Shown in pieces: positions 26,931-35,516 of a DNA stretch of 64,000 nucleotides. The stretch is from Paenibacillus sp. S150 (GTDB taxonomy: Bacteria; Bacillota; Bacilli; Paenibacillales; Paenibacillaceae), in NCBI RefSeq assembly GCF_019352175.1, contig NZ_JACBYI010000003.1:124001-188000 (forward strand), given 5' to 3'. The translations under genes were made by a program, and so were the position numbers. Position 1 is the first letter of the stretch. Each line of letters starts with the position of its first letter. The notes under the pieces were generated by a model, which saw only the letters and a program-made list of their open reading frames with translations, did not search any database and was not told where the DNA came from.

Positions 26931-27229
26931 TTTTTTAAAGATTACAGAACCGCCTCCCGCTTAAACAGCGGAGCGGATGGACGGACCCGCGGAACAGCGG
27001 CATCGGCCGCCCGGGTCTCGGGATTTTCACCGCTAAGAGACTGCGGCGAAATAAAGTACCGCTACATTGTTGACAAAACTCCCAAAACCGTGGAGCTTTT
27101 GTCAACATAAGCGGGTACTCATTTCCTCGCAGCTCCTAAGGGGAATGAAATAAATCTGGAGAGCACAGCGACCCGGACAACGCCCCGTTCGCGGAGCGTC
27201 CACTCCAAAAGCCTACGTCTATCCTGCGC
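26931..27229. other. Gene-free stretch with an inverted repeat
   Basis: Unique sequence replacing the right half of long copy C. It holds a strong inverted repeat at 27068-27107 (TGTTGACAAAA pairs with TTTTGTCAACA; CTCC with GGAG), which could be a remnant transposon end or terminator. No protein-like frame was recognised. Confidence 0.5.
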
Positions 27230-27329
27230 AAGCGGAAACGGCTCCGCCGTCCTGATAAGGGACGGTATCCGTTTCAGCGGGAAAGATAAGGCTGGTTTTT
27301 AGCGTGAAACATATAAATTCTCTTTCAAA
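27230..27329 (+). repeat. Short double-hairpin repeat S8
   Basis: Sub-type i copy (GGCTCCGCCGTCC, GGACGGTATCCG, GAAAGATAAGGC) with a 3-bp deletion in the last arm. It is followed by the first part of a U2 unit. Confidence 0.8.
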
Positions 27330-27524
27330 ATAACCCCACAAAGCCATCCATGCCGCTGACGCGGCACCACAGATGATAGATGGGGGTAGATTTTGTTGCG
27401 TTTAATTTCTTGCGGCCTTTAATCGATTATCCACATCCTTAAAGTTATTTCCAGGGTAGCGGGGCCTGGGCTTCGATGGTTTACTCAGGGAATTTGCGGG
27501 GACCCCAAAACATATAAATTTTTT
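27330..27524 (+). repeat. U2 unit split by a 110-bp insertion
   Basis: The first U2 part (AACCCCACAAAG) ends near 27342. The second part (GCGGGGCCTGGGCTTCGATG onward) resumes near 27458. The intervening sequence has a CCATC/GATGG inverted repeat at its left end and no ORF. This is a nested insertion into a repeat, or a deletion derivative. Confidence 0.55.
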
Positions 27525-27551
27525 CAAAAAAAAGAAAATGCCCTGCGGCAT
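27525..27551 (-). terminator. Terminator of the hemerythrin gene
   Basis: On the minus strand ATGCC (CTGC-type loop) GGCAT is followed by a tract of mostly T. It lies 20 nt after the hemerythrin stop. Confidence 0.65.
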
Positions 27552-27571
27552 CTTCATCCTCATTATGTACT

Positions 27572-27985
27572 TTATATGGCTTGATTGCCTTTGCCCGCCA
27601 TGCATTGTCCGATCAGCTTGTCGCATTTGTTGATATGATTGAGCAGCCAGTCCGTTAATGTGCGGTTCAGCTTGATGGTGGACAGAACAGAGGCCCCTTT
27701 GGTCTTAATGCTCTCTTCCAGTTCCAGCACAGTCTGCACGAACTCGGCATGTGTCTTGCGGTGCTCGGCCAATTCCGGGAAGTCGATATCCTGCATCAGG
27801 TTCTCCTCGTCGCTGAAATGCTCAACCGTATAATCTTTGAGGAATTTCAGGGTTTCTTCGATCTTCTCTTTCCCCTGCTGGTTTGTGCACGCCTCAAAAA
27901 AATCATTCAGCTTCACAAGCAGCTGTCTGTGCTGGCAGTCAATCTTCTCCACCCCGATGTCATATGAATCCTTCCAATGTATCAT
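27572..27985 (-). CDS. Bacteriohemerythrin
   Basis: A 137-residue cytoplasmic O2-binding four-helix protein with a di-iron centre. Iron ligands are visible: His19 (DCQHRQL), His56 and Glu60 (EHFSDEE), His75 and His79 (EHRKTHAEF), and the late HINKCD segment. WKDSYDIGVEKID is the usual opening. It may buffer or deliver oxygen or protect iron proteins. It stands alone with its own terminator. Confidence 0.93.
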   Translation of the reverse strand: MIHWKDSYDIGVEKIDCQHRQLLVKLNDFFEACTNQQGKEKIEETLKFLKDYTVEHFSDEENLMQDIDFPELAEHRKTHAEFVQTVLELEESIKTKGASVLSTIKLNRTLTDWLLNHINKCDKLIGQCMAGKGNQAI

Positions 27986-28229
27986 GGATTCGCCCTACCC
28001 CCTTCCATATTTTACATAATGAAAAGCATACTTCATTCTCTGCTTTTCTCCATAAAAGTTCTGTAAACAACATCACACGACAGAATGTAACAAAGAGCAG
28101 AAACAATTCCCGCTTAAACGCGGAGAGTGCCCTTGCCGAGGCTAATGTTGCTCCGCTCAAACAAAAGGGCTATCCTGAGCAGCCATTGCAGAGCCTGCGG
28201 GTCAGCCCAATCGATACGCCGGGGAGTGC

Positions 28230-28706
28230 TTATTCCTGCAGCAGTTCATCGCGCAGCTGTGTCAGCACTTCTCCCAGCCAATTGGTGCCTCTCCAGGTGC
28301 TTCTGCTGCGGATACGGGGATCGTCTTCCGTAAGACCTGCACCCCATATGCGGTCCGTTGGACTGGCCTCCACCAGCGTGGTTCCCCTTGTGTTCAACAG
28401 CAGCTGCAGCAGCTCTTCATTTTGCAGGAATTTCTCCCGGTTCCCCTGGTAAACAATTCCTTTGCAGTGTGTGCTCCACAGGGCATCGTTGAAGCCGCTG
28501 ACTTTGCGTCCCAGCTCCTTTTGCTCCCTTGGCGTTCTTGCCCGCAGGATCTGCATGGCTGTCTCTTCATCCTTGAATAAAAGGGCTTTGCCATACATCA
28601 TGTATTGCTCTGCGCAGTTGAAGGTATGCTCTTCGATCATGAAATAGCAAGGATACCACTGGGAGAACGGCGAACCGCTGCGGTAAAAGTAAGTAAAATT
28701 CTCCAT
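28230..28706 (-). CDS. NADAR-family protein (YbiA-like)
   Basis: A 158-residue NADAR domain. Motifs: F-SQWYPCYF near the start, FNCAEQYMMYGKALLF, RVKSGFND-like KVSGFNDALW, IVYQGNREKFLQNEELLQLL, LVEASPTDRIWGAGL and RGTNWLGEVL. The family is linked to NAD/ADP-ribose metabolism: it removes ADP-ribose from modified guanine in some phage-defence systems and acts as N-glycosidase in riboflavin intermediates in others. The gene follows a Nudix/NrtR-like regulator gene by 32 nt, which supports an NAD-related role. Confidence 0.9.
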   Translation of the reverse strand: MENFTYFYRSGSPFSQWYPCYFMIEEHTFNCAEQYMMYGKALLFKDEETAMQILRARTPREQKELGRKVSGFNDALWSTHCKGIVYQGNREKFLQNEELLQLLLNTRGTTLVEASPTDRIWGAGLTEDDPRIRSRSTWRGTNWLGEVLTQLRDELLQE

Positions 28707-28738
28707 TCGTAACTCTCCATTCTATCTTCGTTCGTCAT

Positions 28739-29644
28739 TTAATTGGAATCCCGGTCCACTCTGTACCGGTACAGCTTCGAAGGCCGGTGGCCGGCGTCTT
28801 TGGTATATTCTGCAGTTTCGGCCACACTGTCGGCAATTTTGCGGCGGAATGCCGGAGCCAGCAGCTCCCGGCCGAGTATAATTTCATAGACCCGCTGAAG
28901 CTCGGACAGAGTGAACAACGGCGGCATCAAATTGAAAATAATATCGGTGTATTCCACCTTGCCGCGCAGGCGTTCGATCGCATACTGGATCATCTTCAGA
29001 TGGTCGAAGGCGAAGCCGTTATTCTCGGCAATCTCCCGCTGAACGCGCCGGACATGCCCCTGGACAGTTTCAGTACGGGAGACCACACCGGTTAAGGCAA
29101 TTTCCTCCTTATGCAGGGTAAGCCGGATCCGTTCTTCCTGCACATATCCGCCCGCAAGCTCCTTGCGGCTGGATTCCAGCACCTCATAGCCGACCTCGAA
29201 CCAGTCCGCATCGGCGGCATCATCGCCGGCCTGCACATGGAGCGCAGTGCGGTCAACCAGCGCCATGTAAGAGCTGCTGATAACCCGCATGCGCGGATCA
29301 CGTCCCACCTCCCCCCAGGTAAAGAGCTGCTCCATATAGACATTATCGATATTCGTCTCACTGTACAGCTCCCGGCGGGCGGCGTCTTCAAGACTCTCGT
29401 CTACGGAGACGAACCCGCCTGGCAGCGCCCATTGTCCAAGAAAAGGATGCTCTCCGCGCTGTATCAGCAGCAGCTGCAAGGATTTCTCCGGCAGCTTGCG
29501 GTAATTGTCCTGCTCCCGCTCCATCACCGTAAAGATAAGCATATCCACAGTAACGGACGGACGCTCATACATCCCGGCATCGTAGCCTTGCAGAAATTGT
29601 TCCTCGGTTAAGCCTTTTCGGTCAGTGACCGGTTCTCTGGACAT
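28739..29644 (-). CDS. NrtR-like regulator: degenerate Nudix domain plus winged helix
   Basis: A 301-residue protein. The start at 29644 (MSREPVTDRK) has AGGAG 7 nt upstream. Residues about 30-165 form a Nudix fold (LLIQRGEHPFLGQWALPGGF). The Nudix box is altered: after RREL it reads YSETN, where active enzymes have EEXG, so hydrolase activity is probably lost. Residues about 205-295 form an NrtR-type winged helix (LFTLSELQRVYEIILGRE; FRRKIADS). NrtR regulators bind ADP-ribose and repress NAD-pathway genes. It is co-transcribed with the NADAR gene. Confidence 0.88.
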   Translation of the reverse strand: MSREPVTDRKGLTEEQFLQGYDAGMYERPSVTVDMLIFTVMEREQDNYRKLPEKSLQLLLIQRGEHPFLGQWALPGGFVSVDESLEDAARRELYSETNIDNVYMEQLFTWGEVGRDPRMRVISSSYMALVDRTALHVQAGDDAADADWFEVGYEVLESSRKELAGGYVQEERIRLTLHKEEIALTGVVSRTETVQGHVRRVQREIAENNGFAFDHLKMIQYAIERLRGKVEYTDIIFNLMPPLFTLSELQRVYEIILGRELLAPAFRRKIADSVAETAEYTKDAGHRPSKLYRYRVDRDSN

Positions 29645-29687
29645 ATACAAGCTCCTTTGCAGATTCCAATTTTTAATTATTAACATT

Positions 29688-29711
29688 TTGTTATTATCAT
29701 ATTGTTATTAT
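29688..29711 (-). promoter_or_regulatory. Candidate operator of the NrtR-like/NADAR operon
   Basis: Two direct copies of TTGTTATTAT (29688-29697 and 29702-29711) lie in an AT-rich stretch 44-67 bp upstream of the regulator start, a place suited to autoregulation. The identity of the binding protein is inferred. Confidence 0.35.
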
Positions 29712-29848
29712 ATATCAACTGCCCCTCTGCAAGTCAAGCATAAATCTGGAAGCGATCTTTTCTTTCCGCTTCTTCCACGCTTCTTTATGTTTCATCATTG
29801 TTTCGACACAGTCCAGCACATGCTCCACATTATTTTCCATTTAAGGTA

Positions 29849-29896
29849 TTGACTTGTTCTGATAGAGAGTGTTATTTTGATAGGGAAACCGGTTTC
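29849..29896 (+). promoter_or_regulatory. CGTase promoter with LacI/CcpA-type operator
   Basis: TTGACT (29849-29854) and TTATTT (29872-29877) form a -35/-10 pair with a 17-bp spacer, though the -10 is weak. A perfect 12-bp palindrome GAAACCGGTTTC follows at 29885-29896, at about +1, as expected for a LacI-family repressor; it also matches 12 of 14 cre positions. A leader of about 260 nt precedes the CGTase start and has no convincing gene in it. Confidence 0.5.
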
Positions 29897-30156
29897 TCGC
29901 ACCCCGATAATAGATTTAAGCAATTATTCGATGTAAAAGGCATGGACAACCCGCTGTTTGCGGCGGCCAGCCCTATGAATCTTTCTTCAGCGCTGGATAC
30001 GGTATCCGCAAACGGGAAGATGCTGCATAAGCAAAAAGTAAGCGTTCTATCAGCTGTACCTGCCAAGCTGCTCCAGCGGTTGCGCACCCGCTTTCCGGCA
30101 AGCCGGGCAGGCTCGAAATTCAATAATCTGTAGACATTTGAAGGGAGAGTTAAAGG

Positions 30157-32301
30157 ATGAAATTGCATAACAAGCTTGCGGCGGCCCTATCGCTTTCGAT
30201 AAGCATAGTTTTGGGTGCCGCATTGCCGGCCTCTGCTGATCCGGATACAAGCGTTGCCAACAAACTTAATTACAGTACGGATGTCATTTATCAAATTGTG
30301 ACCGACCGGTTCGTGGATGGCAATACTTCCAACAACCCGACAGGCTCTGCCTTCAGCAGCGACCAATCCAATTTGAAGCTGTATTTCGGAGGCGATTGGC
30401 AGGGAATCATCAACAAAATCAATGACGGTTACCTGACAGGTATGGGGGTTACAGCAATTTGGATCTCCCAGCCGGTGGAGAACATCACCTCTGTGATCAG
30501 CTATTCCGGTGTGAACAACACAGCCTACCACGGGTATTGGACCCGGGATTTCAAAAAAACCAATGCCGCCTTCGGGAGCTTCACCGATTTTCAAAATCTG
30601 ATTTCCACCGCGCATGCGAATAACATCAAGGTCATTATCGACTTTGCTCCCAACCATACCAGCCCGGCTTCATCGACAGATGCCAGCTTTGCCGAGAACG
30701 GCGCGCTGTACGACAACGGCACACTGCTCGGCAAATATGGAAGCGATTCCGGCGGTTTGTTCCATCATAACGGCGGCACGGATTTTTCAACGATTGAAGA
30801 CGGCATTTACAGAAACCTCTACGATCTCGCAGACATCAACCACAACAACAGCACGATTGACACCTATTTCAAGGACGCCATCCAGCTCTGGCTGGGCCTT
30901 GGTGTAGACGGCATCCGGTTTGATGCGGTAAAACATATGCCGTCCGGCTGGCAAAAAAGCTATGTTTCCTCCATCTACAGCAGCAGCCATCCGGTATTTA
31001 CCTTTGGGGAATGGTTTCTTGGCACGGATGAAACCAGCCCGGACAATGTCAATTTTGCCAACAACAGCGGTATGAACCTGCTTGACTTCGCCTTTGCCCA
31101 GGAAGTCCGCGAAGTATTCAAGGACAAGTCGGAAACGATGAGCGAGCTCAACTCGGTGCTTGCCTCTACCGCATCCAGCTATAATTATATTAATAATATG
31201 GTAACCTTTATCGACAACCATGATATGGACCGCTTCCAGGTGGCGGGTTCCAGCACGCGGCCGACCGAACAGGCCCTGGCGCTCACACTGACATCCCGGG
31301 GAGTTCCTGCCATTTATTATGGCACCGAGCAGTACATGACCGGCGTCGGCGATCCGAATAACCGGGCGATGATGACAGCGTTCAACACCAACACAACAGC
31401 CTACAAACTGATTAAAGCCTTGGCTCCGCTGCGCAAGTCCAATCCCGCCATTGCTTACGGAACAACAACGCAGCGCTGGGTCAACGACGATGTATACATT
31501 TACGAACGCAAATTCGGCAATAATGCCGCTCTCGTTGCCATTAACCGCAACACGTCCGCAGCCTATCCGATTTCGGGCCTTTCAGCTTCACTTCCTGCCG
31601 GCACCTACACAGATGTGCTGAATGGACTGTTAAGCGGCAATTCAATTTCCGTTGGCAGCAGCGGCTCCGTCGCCAATTTCACACTTGCGGCAGGAGGAAC
31701 GGCGGTTTGGCAGTATACAGCTCCAGCTTCAACACCCGCCGTTGCCAATGTCGGACCAACCATGGGCAAGCCCGGCAATACAGTAACAATTGACGGCCGC
31801 GGCTTCGGCAGCACAGCGGGTACCGTCTACTTCGGAACTACCGCTGTTACCGGCTCGAGCATTGTAAGCTGGGAAGACTCTCAGATTAAAGTGAAAATCC
31901 CAAGTGTCACCGCCGGCATAACGGCGGTATCGGTAACCACAGCCTCCGGCTCGGCGAGCAGTGCGTTCAGCAACTTCAACGTGCTGACGGCCGATCAGGT
32001 CACCGTGCGCTTTAAAGTCAACAATGCCACCACAGCCCTTGGAACAAACGTATATCTGGTCGGAAATGTGGCAGAGCTTGGTGCCTGGAGCCCTGCGGCG
32101 GCGATTGGTCCAATGTACAATGTGGTTGAAGCAGCATACCCGACCTGGTATTTCGACGTAAGCGTGCCTGCGGGTACGGCGCTGCAGTTCAAGCTGATCA
32201 AATCGAACGGCACTGCTGTTACCTGGGAAGGCGGCAGCAACCATACGTATACAACGCCTGCCAGCGGCGTAGGAACAGTGACGGTCGATTGGCAAAATTA
32301 A
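30157..32301 (+). CDS. cgt: Cyclodextrin glucanotransferase (GH13)
   Basis: A 714-residue secreted enzyme that converts starch to cyclodextrins by intramolecular transglycosylation. The start follows TTAAAGG closely. Signal peptide about 1-27 (ends ASA). Domains: A/B barrel about 30-430, C to about 520, D (IPT-like, [19 protein letters not shown]) to about 610, E (CBM20 starch-binding, [13 protein letters not shown]) to 714. Catalytic residues: Asp256 ([10 protein letters not shown]), Glu285 (FTFGEWFLG), Asp356 (FIDNHD). The central aromatic in [11 protein letters not shown] is Tyr, as in cyclodextrin-forming enzymes. The length equals that of known Bacillus/Paenibacillus CGTases. The main ring size (alpha, beta, gamma) cannot be read from this. 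It has its own promoter and terminator. Confidence 0.96.
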   Translation: MKLHNKLAAALSLSISIVLGAALPASADPDTSVANKLNYSTDVIYQIVTDRFVDGNTSNNPTGSAFSSDQSNLKLYFGGDWQGIINKINDGYLTGMGVTAIWISQPVENITSVISYSGVNNTAYHGYWTRDFKKTNAAFGSFTDFQNLISTAHANNIKVIIDFAPNHTSPASSTDASFAENGALYDNGTLLGKYGSDSGGLFHHNGGTDFSTIEDGIYRNLYDLADINHNNSTIDTYFKDAIQLWLGLGVDGIRFDAVKHMPSGWQKSYVSSIYSSSHPVFTFGEWFLGTDETSPDNVNFANNSGMNLLDFAFAQEVREVFKDKSETMSELNSVLASTASSYNYINNMVTFIDNHDMDRFQVAGSSTRPTEQALALTLTSRGVPAIYYGTEQYMTGVGDPNNRAMMTAFNTNTTAYKLIKALAPLRKSNPAIAYGTTTQRWVNDDVYIYERKFGNNAALVAINRNTSAAYPISGLSASLPAGTYTDVLNGLLSGNSISVGSSGSVANFTLAAGGTAVWQYTAPASTPAVANVGPTMGKPGNTVTIDGRGFGSTAGTVYFGTTAVTGSSIVSWEDSQIKVKIPSVTAGITAVSVTTASGSASSAFSNFNVLTADQVTVRFKVNNATTALGTNVYLVGNVAELGAWSPAAAIGPMYNVVEAAYPTWYFDVSVPAGTALQFKLIKSNGTAVTWEGGSNHTYTTPASGVGTVTVDWQN

Positions 32302-32456
32302 ACGTAGCTGTGACGGGTTGGACGGATCGTCCAATGCCAAACGATAGGCACAGCTTGCTATAATGCCGGCCAGAATGAAGCCGGAGGCGCTGAACCGAAC
32401 AGAAACGGCCCGACGCACTTTGAGAGGCTGTCTCCGGTCAGTGGGAATAGAATAAT

Positions 32457-32515
32457 AAAACGAGCACGGATGCTTTGCGCCCCCTTTTGGGCCTGGCAAA
32501 GACTCCGTGCTCGTT
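32457..32515 (+). terminator. CGTase terminator
   Basis: ACGAGCACGGA at the left pairs with TCCGTGCTCGT at the right (32460-32470 and 32503-32513), with an extra CTTTG/CAAAG and GCCC/GGGC stem inside; TTTAT follows. Confidence 0.75.
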
Positions 32516-32524
32516 TATGTACAA

Positions 32525-32806
32525 ATATAAGAATTTATATGCTTGGCATACTAAATTATCCTTCTATTTCTCTCTGAAACTCCCCGTCCCTTATAAGAAC
32601 GGCGTAGCCGTTTCTGCTTGAAAGATAAGAATGTATATGTTTTGGGGTCCCCGCAAAGTACCTGAGCCATCATCGAAGCCAAGGCCCCGCTTTGCGGGGG
32701 TATTTTGAAAGATAAGAATCTATATGTTGCACGCTATACATTAGCCTTATCTTTCTCGCTGAAACGGATACCGTCCTTATCAGGACGGCGAAGCCGTTTC
32801 TGCTTG
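32525..32806 (-). repeat. Repeat cluster: short copy S9, U2 unit, short copy S10
   Basis: S9 (32525-32620, sub-type ii), an inverted U2 unit (32619-32705) and S10 (32706-32806, sub-type i) lie head to tail on the minus strand. The S-U2 order is the mirror image of 26224-26411, so the S10-U2 pair moves or is copied as one unit. The remaining gap to the next gene (32807-33004) shows nothing convincing. Confidence 0.8.
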
Positions 32807-33004
32807 TGCTGTGAATTTCTGCTTATGCCGCTCTGAACGGCTTCACAAGTGCCGGGGACCGCACAATACTGACGAAAGGAACCGGAGCGGTGCGATTGTT
32901 GCTTCTCCGCCCTTCCCCCTTAGACATTGCTTTTCGATCAGCGCGAAGGCACTCTGTAATTCCGTCCAGGCGCATACACAAAAATAAATGCGGCGAATTA
33001 TCTT

Positions 33005-34075
33005 TTACCGGAGCCATTCCTCCAGATGCGCAGCCACAAAATCGTCATCTACGAGATGCGGGTAATCCCTGCACACTCTGCTGATTTCCTCCAGCTGGCC
33101 GGGCGAGAGCCGCTCCTCCGGATTCAGGCACCACAAGCCTTCGAGCAGACCCTGACGGCGCAGCGCCTCATGAATGCCCGGAATGCAGCCGTGAAAATGA
33201 TGGGCCGGATCAAACAGCGCCGCATTGCTGTCCGTCACCTGGATGCCCAGGGTCAGCCAGCTTGCGGCGAAGCTTGAATCGCTGCGGATTTTTTTGATCT
33301 CCCCCAGCAGCTGAACCGCTTTGCTTGTCCAGGCCGCCCAGTGTCCGAGAAGCCCGCCGACGATTTTTTTCTCCACAGGCTTACCGTCAACGATGAAGCG
33401 GTAGGTGGTGAGCAGATCGGCGACGATATTATCGTCATTGCCGGTATAGAGCGCAATCTCCCCGCAGCGGGAGGATTCCATCACGGCCCTGGCCACATCC
33501 AGGCTCTGATACCGGTTGAAGGGGGCCATTTTGATGGCGATAACGCCTTCTATTTCCGCAAAGCTCCGCCAAAAGTCAAAGCTTAGAATCCTGCCTCCAA
33601 CGGAAGGCTGCAAATAGAAGCCAAATACTGGAATTACATCGGCCACTCTGCGCGTCCGTTCCAGCAGCTGTTCCTCGCTCCAATCCTGCAGTCCGCCCAT
33701 GCTCAGCAGTCCTGCGTCATAGCCCAGGCCTGCCGCGAGCCGCGCCTCCTGAACCGCCTGCTCCATGCCGCCGCATATCCCCGCAACCTTCAGGAAGGGA
33801 CGCTCCGGAGCAGCCCGCTCCACCTCTTCCGCCGCCAGCCTCAGCACCGGCTCCAGCAATCCGGTCTCAGGCTCGCGGATCTCGAACTGGGTGGAGTGTA
33901 CTGCCACGGCAATCCCGCCTGCGCCGGAGGCGATATAGTATCGGGTCAATGCCCGCTGGCGGCGTTCATCCAGCTTGCGCTCTGGGGTAAGCGCCAAGGG
34001 GTGCGCCGGAATTGCCAGTCCATCATGCAGCGCTTCATACAGCTCCGGGGTTAGGGATCTTCTCGTTATGCCCAT
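33005..34075 (-). CDS. DapA-family aldolase/dehydratase (dihydrodipicolinate synthase-like)
   Basis: A 356-residue class I aldolase-type TIM barrel. The ATG at 34075 overlaps the previous stop (TGATG) and has GGAGG 10 nt upstream; a TTG one codon earlier also exists. The Schiff-base lysine is likely in VIAIKMAPFNRYQ. The opening ALHDGLAIPAHPLALTPERK and GAGGIAVAVHSTQFEI match the larger DapA-like proteins of sugar-acid operons. It probably cleaves a 2-keto-3-deoxy sugar acid, the product expected from the IlvD/Edd dehydratase of the cluster. It is the last gene of the long operon, and the exact substrate is unknown. Confidence 0.82.
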   Translation of the reverse strand: MGITRRSLTPELYEALHDGLAIPAHPLALTPERKLDERRQRALTRYYIASGAGGIAVAVHSTQFEIREPETGLLEPVLRLAAEEVERAAPERPFLKVAGICGGMEQAVQEARLAAGLGYDAGLLSMGGLQDWSEEQLLERTRRVADVIPVFGFYLQPSVGGRILSFDFWRSFAEIEGVIAIKMAPFNRYQSLDVARAVMESSRCGEIALYTGNDDNIVADLLTTYRFIVDGKPVEKKIVGGLLGHWAAWTSKAVQLLGEIKKIRSDSSFAASWLTLGIQVTDSNAALFDPAHHFHGCIPGIHEALRRQGLLEGLWCLNPEERLSPGQLEEISRVCRDYPHLVDDDFVAAHLEEWLR

Positions 34076-35139
34076 CAATATTTGCCCTCCCGTTCCTGAA
34101 AATGCGCCGGCTTGTTCCAGGTCTCACCGCCCCGGCGGACCCATTCCGCCACCCAATCGATCATCCGGGCAAGCGGTACCTGCGGATACCCGAAGGATGC
34201 GGCGGCCTTGGAGGCATTGCTCAGCAGCGCGTTCGGCGCTTCCTCCCCGGTGAATACCGGCTCCACGCCCAGCCTGCGGCCGATTTCAAGCGCGGCCCAG
34301 CGCAGCGGCACGGTCTCCGGTCCCGTAATGTTCATGACATTCGGCGGTGAGCTGCAGCGGAGCAGCGCGCGCAGCGCGATCTCGTTGGCATCCCCCTGCC
34401 AGATCACGTTGGCGTGCCCCATGGTCATATCAATCGGCCTCCCCTCCTTGACGGATCTGGCAAGCTCATGCAATACGCCATAGCGCAGATCTATGGCATA
34501 GTTCAGCCGATAGATGAACACCGGAGTTCCGTTTGTGTGTGAAAAATGCTCGAAGATCCGCTCGCGTCCCAGACAGGACTGCCCATACTCGCCGTTGGCA
34601 TTCGGGGAGGTCTGTTCCGTAGCTCCCCCCTGTCCGACAGGAGTAAACGGGTAGACGTTGCCTGTTGAGAACACAACGATCCGTGAATTGCGGAAGCGTT
34701 CCGCCACACGTCCGGGCAGATAGGCATTCATCATCCATGTGAAATGCTCATTGCCCGTGGTGCCGAATTTATTGCCGGCCATATAGAGAATGTTTTTCGT
34801 TGCCGGAAGAGCCTGCAGCGCGCTGTCATCGCACAAATCGGCAGAAATGGCCTCCACTCCGGCTTCGATCAATTCCTGCTTCAGGGCACCGTTGGAAAAG
34901 CGGGAGACCCCGATCACCTTCTTGTCCAATCCGGCCTCACGGATGGCATTGACTGCCAGGCGGGCAAGGCTCGGACCCATTTTGCCGCCAACACCGAGCA
35001 GCATAATATCGCCGTCGACCCGGGCAAGCTCCTCCAGCAGAACAGCCGACGGACGTGCCAGCCGGTCTTCCAGCTCTTGAACGGATTGAATCTCGGCTTG
35101 CGTGCCGGATTGTAATGCAGGTATCATTGCGGGTTGCAT
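34075..35139 (-). CDS. NAD-dependent epimerase/dehydratase family protein
   Basis: A 354-residue extended SDR-type protein. It has a Rossmann loop GVGGKMGPSLA near residue 50 (variant of GxxGxxG), the strand ILYMAGNKFGTTGN, and a Tyr-x3-Lys-type position replaced in the segment NGEYGQSCLGRERIF (Tyr kept, Lys not at the usual place). The lower domain (NAIDLRYG-like NYAIDLRYGVLHELA, INMTMGHANVIWQGDANE in parts) is normal. It overlaps the next gene by 1 nt. AAAGGAG lies upstream. A sugar-nucleotide or aldonic-acid dehydrogenase role is possible. The missing catalytic Lys makes the reaction uncertain. Confidence 0.75.
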   Translation of the reverse strand: MQPAMIPALQSGTQAEIQSVQELEDRLARPSAVLLEELARVDGDIMLLGVGGKMGPSLARLAVNAIREAGLDKKVIGVSRFSNGALKQELIEAGVEAISADLCDDSALQALPATKNILYMAGNKFGTTGNEHFTWMMNAYLPGRVAERFRNSRIVVFSTGNVYPFTPVGQGGATEQTSPNANGEYGQSCLGRERIFEHFSHTNGTPVFIYRLNYAIDLRYGVLHELARSVKEGRPIDMTMGHANVIWQGDANEIALRALLRCSSPPNVMNITGPETVPLRWAALEIGRRLGVEPVFTGEEAPNALLSNASKAAASFGYPQVPLARMIDWVAEWVRRGGETWNKPAHFQEREGKY

Positions 35140-35516
35140 AGCGTTCGCTCCTTTCGGTTGTAAACCGTTTTAACTGCCGAATCCCGATTTCTATTGCACA
35201 GAGTGCAGCAGAATTGAACATCATCCCATAAAAGTAAACTCTATTGCACAAAATACAGCAGCTTGCAATGACTGGCCGGCTTCGGGTCACTCCACAGCGA
35301 TGTTCCATAGCAGTGTAGATAACCCTGTATCCGGCTGCTGACATAGTCAACGCTTTCGATCCGCAGCCTTAAGCCTGCAGGGGCAATTCGTTGTATTCAG
35401 CTCCGCTCAGACTCAGCGGCAATTCGCCAATAAAGCAAGGTTTAGCAATCAGTAACGCTAGGCCCGTTAGGCCCGATAAGCTTATACGAATAGGACTATG
35501 CACTTTTATACAGTAA
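35140..35516. other. 377-bp spacer with a 22-bp direct repeat
   Basis: No gene. Two direct copies of a 22-bp sequence (TCTATTGCACAGAGTGCAGC type) start at 35190 and 35240, exactly 50 bp apart and 19/22 identical. The imperfect palindrome GTTAAAACGGTTTACA lies at about 35158-35173, near the epimerase start. This suggests a second promoter for the last two genes of the cluster. Confidence 0.45.

Noticed and set aside
26856..27110. 84-codon open frame at the edge of copy C
   Set aside because: It spans the junction between repeat and unique sequence and shows no protein family features.
29798..30133. 111-codon plus-strand frame in the CGTase leader
   Set aside because: It starts before the predicted promoter and has no family motif. 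It is better explained as promoter and leader DNA.
31729..32499. 256-codon minus-strand frame opposite the CGTase 3' end
   Set aside because: Most of it is antisense to the CBM20 region. The leading part (32302-32499) has a hydrophobic stretch but no identifiable family.
32823..33017. 64-codon minus-strand frame after the DapA-like gene
   Set aside because: It has low-complexity basic composition, overlaps the DapA-like gene end, and has no ribosome site of note.
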